A stretch of DNA of 64,000 nucleotides from contig NZ_LR733215.1 in the NCBI RefSeq assembly GCF_902506435.1, positions 2,970,126 through 3,034,125 of the forward strand, in the 5' to 3' direction. Below the pieces are notes generated by a model, which saw nothing but the letters and a program-made list of their open reading frames with translations, was not told where the DNA came from and searched no databases. This DNA is from Nocardioides sp. AX2bis (GTDB taxonomy: Bacteria > Actinomycetota > Actinomycetes > Propionibacteriales > Nocardioidaceae). Positions 1-8,090 of this stretch are shown here, one piece after another. The stretch's first letter is position 1. Every line of letters starts with the position of its first letter. Both the position numbers and the translations under genes were made by a program.

Positions 1-32
1 GTCCCCCCAGCGGTGCCTCCCCCGCGGCGCGG

Positions 33-506
33 TCAGCGACCGCCGCGGCCCGACCGGTCCAGGGCCGGGGTGACGCCCGGCAGCGTGGGACCGAGCGGGG
101 TGAGCTGGGTCAGCGGCGTGCGCTGGTCCATGGTCGGCGCCGTCGGCGCCGCGGCGGGCGAGGCACCCAGGGCGAGCACCCCGAGCATGGCGGCACCGAC
201 GGCGCTGCCACCGACCGCGACGACACCGACGCCGATCGCGCGGCGGGGACGGTGCTCGGCCTCGGTCCAGTCGGAGAGGCGTACCGGGAGTCCGGGCGCG
301 CCGAGGAGCGAGCCCTTGAGGTGGTCCGGGGCCCCGCCGCTGCCGTCGGAGAGCCGCGCCAGCCGGCGCTTCACCCAGCCCTCACGCTCGACGAGGTCAC
401 GGCACTGGTGGCACTCGTGGACGTGGTTCCAGGCGCGCTCGGTCTCGACGGGGTCCAGGCGCCCGTCGAGGAGCGCGCTCACCCGCGAGCCGAGGTGTCC
501 GATCAC
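33..506 (-). CDS. rseA: Zinc-finger anti-sigma factor (RseA-like), partner of the adjacent ECF sigma factor
   Basis: A 157-residue membrane protein expected to bind and inhibit the upstream sigma factor. A zinc-binding anti-sigma motif H-x3-C-x2-C lies at residues 28-35, in a helical N-terminal domain. One hydrophobic segment at about 90-113 should anchor it in the membrane, followed by an Ala/Pro-rich outer tail. The GTG start is chosen because it overlaps the sigma stop codon in a 4-base GTGA, so translation is coupled. Gene order O-methyltransferase, sigma, anti-sigma matches Rv1220c-sigE-rseA of M. tuberculosis; there the next genes are htrA and tatB, which would lie just left of this window. 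The family is clear; the stimulus is unknown. Confidence 0.85.
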   Translation of the reverse strand: MIGHLGSRVSALLDGRLDPVETERAWNHVHECHQCRDLVEREGWVKRRLARLSDGSGGAPDHLKGSLLGAPGLPVRLSDWTEAEHRPRRAIGVGVVAVGGSAVGAAMLGVLALGASPAAAPTAPTMDQRTPLTQLTPLGPTLPGVTPALDRSGRGGR

Positions 507-1093
507 GTCAGCGCCCGGCGGACCACCGGCAGCGGTCCCGTCGCCGGCCCGGAGTAGCGGGCCCGTCCGTTCTCCGGCGCCCGGTGCGCCAGTGCGGTGC
601 GCAGCTGGGCACGACCGCGGTGGATGCGGGACCGGACGGTGCCGAGCTTGGCGCCGAGGATCTCCGCGATCTCCTCGTAGGAGAGGCCCTCGACGTCGCA
701 GAGCACGACGGCCGCGCGGAAGTCCGGCGCCAGGGTGGCCAGGGCGCGCTCGACGTCGTCGTCGAAGGTGCGGTCGGCGTAGGCCGTCCCGGGCTCGGGG
801 GTCGTGCTCGAGAGCGAGTCGGCGCGGGCGTCGGAGAGCGCGTCGAAGCGGATCCGCTGCTTGCGGCGGGCCTGGTCGAGGAAGAGGTTGGTGGTGATCC
901 GGTGCAGCCAGCCCTCGAAGGTGCCGGGGGTGTAGCCGTCGAGGGAGCGGAAGACCCGGACGAAGACCTCCTGCGTCAGGTCCTCGGCGTCGTGCTTGTC
1001 GCCGGTGAGCCGGTAGGCCAGGCGGTAGACCCGGTCGGAGTGCCGCTCCACGACCTCGTGCCAGGTCGGAGGGACGTGCGACGTGGCGTCCAT
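503..1093 (-). CDS. sigE: ECF RNA polymerase sigma factor, SigE-like
   Basis: A 196-residue extracytoplasmic-function sigma factor. Sigma region 2 is visible at about residues 10-80 (core-binding stretch around AEDLTQEVFVRVF and GWLHRITTNLFLD). Region 4 is near the C-terminus, with the helix-turn-helix around YEEIAEILGAKLGTVRSR. The ATG start is preferred over longer upstream frames because CAGGAG lies 6 bases before it and homologs begin close to this point. It is translationally coupled to the anti-sigma factor. Synteny with mycobacterial sigE suggests a role in envelope stress. It diverges from the O-methyltransferase gene across a 243-bp spacer that must hold its promoter; I could not pick out a convincing one there. 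Confidence 0.9.
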   Translation of the reverse strand: MDATSHVPPTWHEVVERHSDRVYRLAYRLTGDKHDAEDLTQEVFVRVFRSLDGYTPGTFEGWLHRITTNLFLDQARRKQRIRFDALSDARADSLSSTTPEPGTAYADRTFDDDVERALATLAPDFRAAVVLCDVEGLSYEEIAEILGAKLGTVRSRIHRGRAQLRTALAHRAPENGRARYSGPATGPLPVVRRALT

Positions 1094-1336
1094 GGTGGCT
1101 CCTGCGACCGAGGGGGGTGCCGTGACCGGCATCGGGGACCTCCACGGTAGGGCTCGGGGCTGAGACGGGCCTGAGAGACGGATCCGGGGACCGAACCGGG
1201 CCCGCGGCCCCGACGACGACCTCGTCCCCACCAACGTCCGGGGGCGTCCGGGCGTTCCCGGGTCCTGCTGGCGCTACGGTGGACGCCCGCACACCGCACC
1301 CCGCGCGCCACCCGGCGCCGTCCCCAGGAGGCCGCC
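1094..1336. promoter_or_regulatory. Divergent spacer between sigE and the O-methyltransferase gene
   Basis: A 243-bp GC-rich gap. It holds the AGGAGG ribosome-binding site of the methyltransferase (1326-1331) and the CAGGAG site of sigE at its other edge. Promoters for both genes must lie here, but I find no clear -35/-10 pair, dyad or hairpin strong enough to mark. Confidence 0.5.
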
Positions 1337-1972
1337 ATCAGCACCCCCCTCACGCCTGCCAGCCAGGCGTTCGCCGACGGGCTCGTGGCCGAGGACGACG
1401 CGCTCGCCGCTGCGCGCGTCCGCGCGGAGGAGGTCGGCGTGAGCGCCGTGACGCCCGGCGCCGGCGCGGCCCTCTGCTTCCTGGCCAGCGCCCTGGGCGC
1501 CCGCTCGGTGGTCGAGATCGGGACCGGTACGGGCGTCTCCGCCCTGTGGCTGCTGCGCGGCATGCGCCCCGACGGGGTCCTGACGACCGTCGACGTCGAG
1601 GCCGAGCACCAGCGCCTGGCCCGCACCGGCTTCGCCGAGGCCGGCGTCCCGTCCTCCCGGGTGCGCACCATCGCCGGCGCCGCCCTGGACGTGCTCCCGC
1701 GCCTGACCGACGGCCACTACGACCTCGTCGTGGTCGACGGCGACCGCCGCGAGTACGCCGCCTACCTCGACGAGGCGCTGCGCCTGCTGCGCCCCGGGGG
1801 CGTCGTCGTGCTCGACCACGCCCTCGGCGGGGGCCGGGTGGCCGACCCCGCGCAGCGCGACGAGCAGACCGTGGCCGTGCGCGACCTGGTGCAGGGCGTG
1901 GCCGAGCGCGACGACCTGGTCACGGTGCTGCTGCCCGTGGGCGACGGCCTGCTGGCCGCCACCAAGCGGTAG
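1337..1972 (+). CDS. SAM-dependent O-methyltransferase (Rv1220c-like), apparent ATC start
   Basis: A class I methyltransferase of about 211 residues. The SAM-binding glycine motif VEIGTGTGVSALWLL is near residues 57-71; a following acidic strand (TTVDVEAEHQ) and a DLVVVDGD segment complete the Rossmann fold. Its place beside sigE matches Rv1220c. The first usable GTG (1385) would cut off a conserved N-terminal helix, since the family starts about 15-20 residues earlier. In frame, no ATG/GTG/TTG occurs upstream; instead AGGAGG at 1326-1331 sits five bases before ATC at 1337, giving I(M)-S-T-P-L-T-P. I therefore place the start at ATC: either a rare initiation codon or a single-base variant of ATG. 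The stop lies 3 bp from the convergent pepA stop. Confidence 0.8.
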   Translation: MSTPLTPASQAFADGLVAEDDALAAARVRAEEVGVSAVTPGAGAALCFLASALGARSVVEIGTGTGVSALWLLRGMRPDGVLTTVDVEAEHQRLARTGFAEAGVPSSRVRTIAGAALDVLPRLTDGHYDLVVVDGDRREYAAYLDEALRLLRPGGVVVLDHALGGGRVADPAQRDEQTVAVRDLVQGVAERDDLVTVLLPVGDGLLAATKR

Positions 1973-1975
1973 GCC

Positions 1976-3547
1976 CTAGGACCCGACCCCGGCCACGGGG
2001 TCGGGGCCGCCGAGCCAGGTCAGCAGGGCCCGGGCGCCGAAGCCCGAGGGTCCGGCGGTCCACTCGTCGTGGTCGGTCGGCACGTCGCCGACCGGGGCCA
2101 CGTCGAGGTGCGCCCAGGGCACGGAGCCGGCGAAGCGCTTCAGGAACAGCGCCGCGACGATCGCGCCCGGCCCCGCGCCGGCGTTGTCGGAGTCGGCCAC
2201 GCCGGAGGCCAGCTTGTCGGCGTAGGCGGTGTGCAGCGGCAGCCGCCACAGCGGCTCACCGGACCCGGCACCGGCCTCGAGCAGACGGTCGGCCAGCGTG
2301 TCGTCGTCGGTGAAGAGCGCACCGGTGCGCTGCCCGAGCGCGACCTTGGCCGCGCCTGTCAGCGTGGCGACGTCGACCAGCACGTCGGGCTCGACCTCCG
2401 CCACCGCGTAGGCCATCGCGTCGGCGAGGACCAGGCGGCCCTCGGCGTCGGTGTTGGTGACCTCGGTGGTGCGGCCGCCGTAGTGGCGCAGCACGTCGCC
2501 AGGACGCATCGAGGAGCCGGAGACGGCGTTCTCGGCGCAGGCCAGCAGCCCGACCACGCGGACGGGGCAGCCGAGGTCGCGCAGGGCGGCCATCACCGCG
2601 AGCACCACGGCCGCGCCGGTCATGTCGCGCTTCATCGTCGACATCGCCTCGGCCGGCTTGATGGACAGCCCGCCGGAGTCGAAGGTGATGCCCTTGCCGA
2701 CCAGCGCCACGGTGGGCGTACGACGCCCGGCGCGCGGCGGGGCGTAGTCGAGGCGGACCAGCCGCGGCGGGGAGACCGAGCCCTGCCCGACGCCGAGGAT
2801 GCCGCCGAACCCGTCGCGGGCCAGGTCGGTCTCGTCCCAGACGGTGACCTCGAGGCCGGCGGTGGCGGCGACCCCACGGGCCTGCTCGGCCATCCAGGCG
2901 GGGTTCTTCAGGTTCGAGGGGACGGTGGCCAGGGTGCGGGCCCGCCAGCCGGCACCGCCCAGCGCCACGGCGCGGTCCAGCGCGGGGCGCGAGCCGTCCG
3001 GGTCCGACAGGCCGGCGAGCACGATCCGGCGCACCGGGGGCTGCTCCGGGGCCGACGAGCGCCAGTGGAAGACGAAGGAGCCGAGCATCGCGCCGACGAC
3101 CAGGGCCTCCAGGCCCGCGTCGTCGGTGATCGCGGCCAGCGAGGTGGCGACGTCGCCGCGCCCCCGGGTGGCCCGGGCCAGGGCCGCACCGGCGCGACGG
3201 AGGTCGGTGGGCATCGCCGCGCCGACGCCGACGAGCAGCACGAGCCGCAGGTCGGGGCAGGAGGCGTTCCCGCCGGCCACCGGCACCGTGACGACCTCAC
3301 CGGTGCGCCCGGTCGCGTGGGCGGCCTCCGCCACGCCGACCAGGTCGAGGCCGAGGGCCTCGCCGAGCTCCTCGGCCCCGGGGCCCAGGATCGGGCCCCC
3401 CTCCTGCGCGTCGCCGGCGGCGTCGTCCGCGTCCTGCGGGAGGACGGGGACGGCGACCACCTCGGCGCCGAGCAGCAGGTGCGCCGCACGCTCGCTGAGG
3501 GCGAGCTGCGGAGGAGAGTGCTGAGCCGGGAGCGCGGCGGAGGTCAC
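1976..3547 (-). CDS. pepA: Leucyl aminopeptidase (M17 family)
   Basis: A 523-residue cytosolic di-zinc aminopeptidase that removes N-terminal residues from peptides. The C-terminal catalytic domain carries the M17 signatures: GKGITFDSGGLSIKP and KRDMTGAA (zinc and catalytic lysine ligands), ENAVSGSSMRPGDV, and NTDAEGRLVLADA. The N-terminal domain (about 1-190) is the variable M17_N fold. The GTG start overlaps the stop of the preceding DUF3117 gene as GTGA, so the two are co-translated. The gene ends 3 bp from the convergent methyltransferase gene with no room for a classical terminator. Length and motifs are normal for the family. Confidence 0.93.
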   Translation of the reverse strand: MTSAALPAQHSPPQLALSERAAHLLLGAEVVAVPVLPQDADDAAGDAQEGGPILGPGAEELGEALGLDLVGVAEAAHATGRTGEVVTVPVAGGNASCPDLRLVLLVGVGAAMPTDLRRAGAALARATRGRGDVATSLAAITDDAGLEALVVGAMLGSFVFHWRSSAPEQPPVRRIVLAGLSDPDGSRPALDRAVALGGAGWRARTLATVPSNLKNPAWMAEQARGVAATAGLEVTVWDETDLARDGFGGILGVGQGSVSPPRLVRLDYAPPRAGRRTPTVALVGKGITFDSGGLSIKPAEAMSTMKRDMTGAAVVLAVMAALRDLGCPVRVVGLLACAENAVSGSSMRPGDVLRHYGGRTTEVTNTDAEGRLVLADAMAYAVAEVEPDVLVDVATLTGAAKVALGQRTGALFTDDDTLADRLLEAGAGSGEPLWRLPLHTAYADKLASGVADSDNAGAGPGAIVAALFLKRFAGSVPWAHLDVAPVGDVPTDHDEWTAGPSGFGARALLTWLGGPDPVAGVGS

Positions 3548-3711
3548 CCGACGACGTTCTTGAGGGCGTCGCCGAGGTTCGTGGCCTCCTCGGCGTTGAG
3601 CTCCACCACCAGGCGGCCGCCGCCCTCGAGCGGGACGCGCATCACGATGCCGCGACCCTCCTTGGTGACCTCGAGGGGACCATCGCCCGTCCTCGGCTTC
3701 ATGGCCGCCAT
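3544..3711 (-). CDS. DUF3117 small conserved actinobacterial protein
   Basis: A 55-residue soluble protein beginning MAAMKPRTGDG and containing the conserved core VTKEGRGIVMRVPLEGGGRLVVEL followed by an ending near NLGDALKNVVG; it corresponds to Rv1211 of M. tuberculosis. AGAGGTG precedes the ATG with normal spacing; longer in-frame starts exist upstream but lie inside the promoter region. It is co-translated with pepA through a GTGA overlap. The function is unknown in all actinobacteria; the predicted fold is a small beta sheet plus a helix. Its strict conservation beside core metabolic genes argues for a housekeeping role. Confidence 0.85.
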   Translation of the reverse strand: MAAMKPRTGDGPLEVTKEGRGIVMRVPLEGGGRLVVELNAEEATNLGDALKNVVG

Positions 3712-3860
3712 GCGGCACACCTCTTCCCTTGTCGTCCGATGGGGCCGGACCCCATATCCTCGCCCGCACCGAGCGGACCGCTCCATTATCCCCCATGGGA
3801 GCGGTGACCCGCAGCACAGGGGCGTCGCGGCCCGCCGCGCGGACTGCCAGACTGACCCGC

Positions 3861-4655
3861 ATGACCGACGCGCCCGTGCTCCTCGACGTTGGCGACGGCG
3901 TCGCCATCGTCACCCTCAACCGCCCCGACGCGATGAACAGCCTCGACGTCGCCACGAAGGTGCTGCTCCTCGAGACGCTGCGCCAGGTCGCCGACCTCGA
4001 CAGCGTCCGCTGCGTCGTGCTTACCGGGACCGGGCGCGCCTTCTGCACGGGCCAGGACCTCAAGGAGCACATCGGCCTGCTGCGCAGCAGCAGCAGCGGC
4101 CCCCGACTCTCGACGGTCGAGGAGCACTACAACCCGATCGTGACCGCGCTGGTCGAGATGCCCAAGCCCACCGTGGCCGCGCTCAACGGCGTGGCCGCCG
4201 GTGCCGGGGCGAGCCTGGCGCTGGCCTGCGACCTGCGGCTCGTGGCGGACACCGCGGGCTTCAACTTCGCCTTCGCGAACGTGGCGCTGTCCTGCGACAC
4301 CGGCATGAGCTGGACCCTGCAGCGGATCGTGGGGCGGGCCAGGGCCCTGGAGCTGCTGTACTTCCCGCGCACCGTCGGCGCCGAGGAGTCGGCGTCCCTC
4401 GGCCTGGCCACCACGGTGGTGGCCCCCGAGGACCTGGTCGGCGAGACCGCCGCCCTGGCCGGGCGCCTCGCGGCCGGCCCGACGGTCGCGCTCGCCTCGA
4501 TCCGCGAGGCGGTCACCTTCGCCGGGGACCACCCGTTCGCCGAGGCGCTGGCCACCGAGGCGCGGCTGATGAACCGCACCGGTGGCACCGCTGACCACGA
4601 GGCCGCGGTCGCGGCCTTCGTGGCCAAGCAGAAGCCGGTGTACGAGGGGCGCTGA
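3861..4655 (+). CDS. Enoyl-CoA hydratase/isomerase family protein
   Basis: A 264-residue crotonase-fold enzyme. The N-terminus has the typical IVTLNRPDAMNSLD strand-turn. The first oxyanion-hole segment is GRAFCTGQDLKEH (residues about 56-68). The second is LNGVAAGAGASLALACDLRL (about 108-127), and the CDTGMSWTLQRIVG stretch is normal for PaaG/EchA-like hydratases. It probably hydrates a 2-enoyl-CoA or isomerises a ring intermediate; the substrate cannot be told from sequence. The ATG is preferred over an upstream in-frame extension that would overlap the divergent DUF3117 promoter. No catabolic neighbours are present, so the gene stands alone. Confidence 0.87.
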   Translation: MTDAPVLLDVGDGVAIVTLNRPDAMNSLDVATKVLLLETLRQVADLDSVRCVVLTGTGRAFCTGQDLKEHIGLLRSSSSGPRLSTVEEHYNPIVTALVEMPKPTVAALNGVAAGAGASLALACDLRLVADTAGFNFAFANVALSCDTGMSWTLQRIVGRARALELLYFPRTVGAEESASLGLATTVVAPEDLVGETAALAGRLAAGPTVALASIREAVTFAGDHPFAEALATEARLMNRTGGTADHEAAVAAFVAKQKPVYEGR

Positions 4656-4702
4656 CCCCCGCACCACCGGACCGGCACCACCGGGCCGTCAGGACCCGGC
4701 CG

Positions 4703-5128
4703 TCAGACCCGGCCGTCGGCGTAGGCCCAGGTCAGGACGCCGACGCACACCAGCGTGCCCAGGTGGGCCAGCAGCGACAGCCCCGGGCCGGCCGACCACC
4801 CGTCGGTGGCTGTTGCGGCGGCGCGCTTGCCGCGCGCGGGGAGCCACCGCGCCAGGATCATCAGGCCGGCCCCGGCGGTGACCCACCAGGCTGCGAGGGC
4901 GACGATGCCGAGCAGGGAGGCGGCGTCGTCGGGGACGGCGTCGAGCCACGTGGTGCCCAGGACCAGCAGGGCCAGCCACAGCACCAGCGCGGTCAGCCCG
5001 GCGACGGTGTGCACCGTCAGGACCGACCGGCCCCGGCCGGCCACCTGCCCGCGTCGCAGTCGCAACCGCGTCAGCACGACCGACGCCGCTGCAAGGAGGG
5101 TGCACAGCACCACGACCAGGCTCGACAC
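4703..5128 (-). CDS. Small integral membrane protein, four predicted helices
   Basis: A 141-residue protein made almost entirely of four hydrophobic segments (about residues 3-20, 40-61, 70-93 and 118-136) joined by short basic loops such as RLRLRRGQ and RWLPARGKR. I recognise no catalytic motif and do not assign a family. It starts (GTG) 15 bp after the stop of the DivIVA-domain gene, on the same strand, so it is probably the last gene of the dapE-LOG-DivIVA transcript. It converges on the enoyl-CoA hydratase gene. Confidence 0.65.
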   Translation of the reverse strand: MSSLVVVLCTLLAAASVVLTRLRLRRGQVAGRGRSVLTVHTVAGLTALVLWLALLVLGTTWLDAVPDDAASLLGIVALAAWWVTAGAGLMILARWLPARGKRAAATATDGWSAGPGLSLLAHLGTLVCVGVLTWAYADGRV

Positions 5129-5143
5129 GTCCGGCAGTGTGCC

Positions 5144-5401
5144 CTACCTCGTCCCGGCGCCGCCATCACGCTCGGCGGCGAGACGGTCGAGCAGGGCGTC
5201 GACGTCGGCCATCCGGTAGCCCCGCAGCGCGAGCGGGAACCGGACCCGCCGGAGGTCGTCGGCGGTGAGAGGGCCGGTGGCCGGCACGTCGGGAGCCGGG
5301 TCGTCGTCACCGGCAGGGGCCAGCGGACCCCCGCGCCCGGCGGCCACGACCGCGACGCCGCCCAGCAGCAGCACGGCCAGCACGACCAGCAGCCAGGTCA
5401 C
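5144..5401 (-). CDS. Membrane-anchored DivIVA-domain protein
   Basis: An 85-residue protein with an N-terminal transmembrane helix (about residues 2-20), an Asp/Pro-rich linker, and a C-terminal DivIVA-type motif: LTADDLRRVRFPLALRGYR followed by MADVDALLDRLA. This motif normally contacts curved membranes or coiled-coil partners and occurs in many short actinobacterial proteins. It lacks the long coiled coil of Wag31, so it is not the polar-growth scaffold itself. The GTG start overlaps the LOG-family stop (GTGA), making it co-translated. A role in cell envelope organisation is inference. Confidence 0.78.
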   Translation of the reverse strand: MTWLLVVLAVLLLGGVAVVAAGRGGPLAPAGDDDPAPDVPATGPLTADDLRRVRFPLALRGYRMADVDALLDRLAAERDGGAGTR

Positions 5402-6147
5402 GCCGGTCCCTGCCCGCCGTCGCCCTCGCCGGCCGCGTCGCGGCGCATCAGTGCGACGGCCTCGCCGACGTCGTCGGTCACCACGAGCTGGTCCAGGTCG
5501 GCGCGGCTCATCTTGCCCCCCGCGACCACGCTCTCGCGGAGCCAGTCGATCAGGCCCGACCAGTACGCCGTGCCGAGCAGCACCACGGGGAAGGCGGTCA
5601 CCTTCCCGGTCTGCACCAGCGTGAGCGCCTCGAACAGCTCGTCGAGGGTGCCGAGGCCACCGGGGAGGACCACGAACCCCTGGGAGTACTTGACGAACAT
5701 GGTCTTGCGGGCGAAGAAGTAGCGGAAGTCGATCCCGAGGTCGACCCAGTCGTTGAGGCCGGTCTCGAACGGCAGCTCGATCCCGAGCCCCACGCTGGTG
5801 CCGCCGGCCTCGCTGGCGCCCTTGTTCGCAGCCTCCATCACCCCGGGGCCGCCGCCGGTGATCACCGCGAACCCGGCCTCCGCCAGGGCCCGCCCCACCT
5901 GCTCGCCCTGGGCGTACGCCGGGTCGTCGGCCGGGGTGCGCGCGGACCCGAACACCGCGACCGCCGGGCCGAGCTCGGCCAGCGCACCGAAGCCCTCGAC
6001 GAACTCCGCGGTGATCCGCTGGACGCGCCACGGGTCCGTGTGGACCCAGTCCGTGGGCCCGCGGGAGTCCAGCAGCCGCTGGTCGGTGGTGGTCCCGTCG
6101 ACCTGGCCGCGCCGCTGTAGCACCGGGCCCTTGTTCTTCGACCTCAC
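5398..6147 (-). CDS. LOG family protein (TIGR00730; Rv1205-type nucleoside 5'-monophosphate phosphoribohydrolase)
   Basis: A 249-residue Rossmann-like enzyme. Family motifs are intact: FGSAR near the N-terminal third, ITGGGPGVMEAANKGA, and PGGLGTLDELFEALTL, the PGGxGTxxE signature that holds the catalytic region. Characterised members cleave the N-glycosidic bond of cytokinin or adenine nucleotide 5'-monophosphates; the M. tuberculosis homolog Rv1205 makes cytokinin. The GTG start overlaps the dapE stop (GTGA) and its own stop overlaps the DivIVA-domain start. The dapE-LOG pairing is kept across actinobacteria, although no biochemical link with lysine synthesis is known to me. Confidence 0.88.
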   Translation of the reverse strand: MRSKNKGPVLQRRGQVDGTTTDQRLLDSRGPTDWVHTDPWRVQRITAEFVEGFGALAELGPAVAVFGSARTPADDPAYAQGEQVGRALAEAGFAVITGGGPGVMEAANKGASEAGGTSVGLGIELPFETGLNDWVDLGIDFRYFFARKTMFVKYSQGFVVLPGGLGTLDELFEALTLVQTGKVTAFPVVLLGTAYWSGLIDWLRESVVAGGKMSRADLDQLVVTDDVGEAVALMRRDAAGEGDGGQGPA

Positions 6148-7226
6148 GACGTCGCCTCCTCGCCGCGCAGCCAGGCGGCAAGACGTTCCTCGCAGTGGCG
6201 GACCTGCTCCACCGGCACGTGCTCCTCGGCCTTGTGGGCCAGCAGCGGGTCGCCAGGGCCGTAGTTGACGGCCGGCACCCCCAGCGCGGTGAAGCGAGCC
6301 ACGTCGGTCCAGCCGAACTTTGGGTTCACCTGGCCGCCGACCGCGGCCACGAAGGCGGCCGCGGCGGGCCGGTCGAGACCGGGCAGGGCCGCCGGGCCGA
6401 GGTCGGTCAGGGTGACCTCGAAGCCCTCGAACACGCCGCGGACGAACGCCTCGGCTTCCTCGGCCGACCGGTCGGGGGCGAAGCGGTGGTTGACCTCGAC
6501 CACGCACTCGTCGGGCAGGACGTTGCCGGCGACACCGCCCCGGATCCCCACGGCGTTCAGGCCCTCGTGGTACTCCAGCCCGTCGATGACCGGGCGGCGG
6601 GCCTCGTAGGCGCGCAGCCGCTCCAGCACCGGGGCCGCCTGGTGGATGGCGTTGACGCCCTTCCAGCTGCGCGCGGAGTGCGCCCGCTCGCCCGTCGCGC
6701 GCACCTCGACGCGCAGGGTGCCCTGGCAGCCCGCCTCGACGACGGCGTTCGAGGGCTCCATCAGGATCGCGAAGTCGGCCTCGAGCAGCTCGGGGGCCAC
6801 CTCGGTGAGGTGGCGCAGGCCGTTGAAGACCTCGTCGATCTCCTCGGCCTCGTACAGGACGTAGGTGACGTCGCGGACCGGCTCGGGCACGGTGGCGGCC
6901 AGCCGCAGGATGACGGCGTCGCCGCCCTTCATGTCACAGGTCCCCAGGCCGTGCAGGAGGCCGGTGGCCTCGTCGAGCCGGCTGGGGAGGTTGTCGTGCA
7001 CCGGCACGGTGTCGAGGTGACCCGCGAGCACCACGCGCTCGGCCCGGCCGAGGTCGGTCCGGGCGACCACGGTGTGGCCGTGGCGGACGACGCTCAGGTG
7101 GGGCAGGGCGCGCAGCGCCTCCTCGACCGCGTCGGCGATCTGCTGCTCGCCCCGGCTGACGGACTCGATGTCCACCAGGGCGCGGGTCAGGCTGACGACG
7201 TCGGTGCTGAGGTCCAGGGTGGTCAC
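6144..7226 (-). CDS. dapE: Succinyl-diaminopimelate desuccinylase
   Basis: A 360-residue M20-family zinc hydrolase that releases succinate from N-succinyl-LL-diaminopimelate in lysine and peptidoglycan precursor synthesis. The metal-site motifs are AGHLDTVPV, the GTCDMKGG segment and the EEIDEVFNG pair (catalytic base and ligand); the dimerisation lid domain lies in the middle. The GTG at 7226 is chosen: TTGGAT lies 6 bases upstream, as in the other leaderless genes here. Another GTG six codons earlier is possible. It is first in a tightly overlapped operon with LOG and DivIVA-domain genes; dapD and dapC are 8-11 kb away. Confidence 0.92.
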   Translation of the reverse strand: MTTLDLSTDVVSLTRALVDIESVSRGEQQIADAVEEALRALPHLSVVRHGHTVVARTDLGRAERVVLAGHLDTVPVHDNLPSRLDEATGLLHGLGTCDMKGGDAVILRLAATVPEPVRDVTYVLYEAEEIDEVFNGLRHLTEVAPELLEADFAILMEPSNAVVEAGCQGTLRVEVRATGERAHSARSWKGVNAIHQAAPVLERLRAYEARRPVIDGLEYHEGLNAVGIRGGVAGNVLPDECVVEVNHRFAPDRSAEEAEAFVRGVFEGFEVTLTDLGPAALPGLDRPAAAAFVAAVGGQVNPKFGWTDVARFTALGVPAVNYGPGDPLLAHKAEEHVPVEQVRHCEERLAAWLRGEEATS

Positions 7227-7319
7227 GCAGCCATCCAACCCCACCGGCCCGAGCGCCGGGCCGGGCCGGTCCTTCTCGCCCTCGGCCCGGAGCTGCTGCC
7301 TCTCTCACCCCTTGCGGCC

Positions 7320-7338
7320 GACCTTACGACGTAAGGTC
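7320..7338. promoter_or_regulatory. Perfect inverted repeat, candidate TetR-type operator
   Basis: GACCTTAC-GAC-GTAAGGTC: two 8-base arms around a 3-base spacer. A second dyad, ACCCT-TTC-AGGGT, follows immediately at 7340-7352. Both lie 35-65 bp before the membrane-protein start at 7386. A TetR regulator gene lies just beyond that protein, and TTAC...GTAA half-sites are common in TetR operators, so autoregulation of this gene pair is a reasonable inference. Confidence 0.5.
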
Positions 7339-7385
7339 AACCCTTTCAGGGTGATGCACGATCGCCCGTTCACAGGAGGAAAGAC

Positions 7386-8009
7386 ATGACCACGCAGCCC
7401 ACCCCCACCGGAGCCGAGCCGGTCCAGCCCGTCCGCACCGAGGACCGCAAGACCGTGGTCGCGCGCGAGAAGGACGCCTTCGGCGGCGTCAAGATCGGTG
7501 CGGCCTTCTTCGGCTGGCTGGTCGCCACGGGCATGACCGTCGTGCTGACCGCGCTGCTCGCCGCCGTCGCCGGCGGGCTCAACCTCGTCTCCAGCCCCGC
7601 CGAGCTGAGCGACGCCGCCCAGGCCAACAACGTCAGTGCCGAGGAGATCGGCTGGGGCGCGGCCATCGTCGTCCTCGTCGTCGTGTTCCTGGCCTACCTC
7701 GCCGGCGGCTACGTCGCGGGCCGGATGGCGCGCTTCAACGGCCTCAAGCAGGGCGCAGCCGTGTTCGGCTGGTCGGTCTTCATCGCCGTCGTCGTCGCGA
7801 TCCTCGGGGCCGTCGCCGGCGCCCAGTACAACGTGCTCAGCGAGATCAACAGCTTCCCGAACATCCCCTCCAGCCTCGAGGGCCTGACCCTGCAGGGCGT
7901 CGTCGTCCTGGTCGGCGTGGTCGCGGCCGCCCTGGTCGGCGCCATGCTCGGCGGCCTCACCGGGATGCGCTACCACCGCCGCATCGACAAGGCCGGCCTC
8001 GGCCGCTGA
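7386..8009 (+). CDS. Four-helix membrane protein preceding the TetR gene
   Basis: A 207-residue protein with a hydrophilic N-terminus of about 35 residues and four strongly hydrophobic segments (about 36-62, 90-115, 126-150 and 173-198). Glycine-rich AGGYVAGRMARF and GAMLGGLTGMRYHRR motifs follow membrane segments, as in TIGR04086-like or YrzE-like small integral membrane proteins. AGGAGG sits at ideal distance from the ATG. The two inverted repeats just upstream and the TetR gene 81 bp downstream suggest a regulated pair. A transport role is not supported by any motif I recognise. Confidence 0.75.
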   Translation: MTTQPTPTGAEPVQPVRTEDRKTVVAREKDAFGGVKIGAAFFGWLVATGMTVVLTALLAAVAGGLNLVSSPAELSDAAQANNVSAEEIGWGAAIVVLVVVFLAYLAGGYVAGRMARFNGLKQGAAVFGWSVFIAVVVAILGAVAGAQYNVLSEINSFPNIPSSLEGLTLQGVVVLVGVVAAALVGAMLGGLTGMRYHRRIDKAGLGR

Positions 8010-8090
8010 TCGACCGCGTCCACCACGGGGCCGCTCCTCACCCCCTCGTGCTGCCTAGCCTGACCTGCACGGACCGAGAGGACGAACCCC

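Noticed and set aside
1385..1387. GTG as start of the O-methyltransferase
   Set aside because: No ribosome-binding site nearby and it would delete a conserved N-terminal helix; ATC 1337 has AGGAGG.
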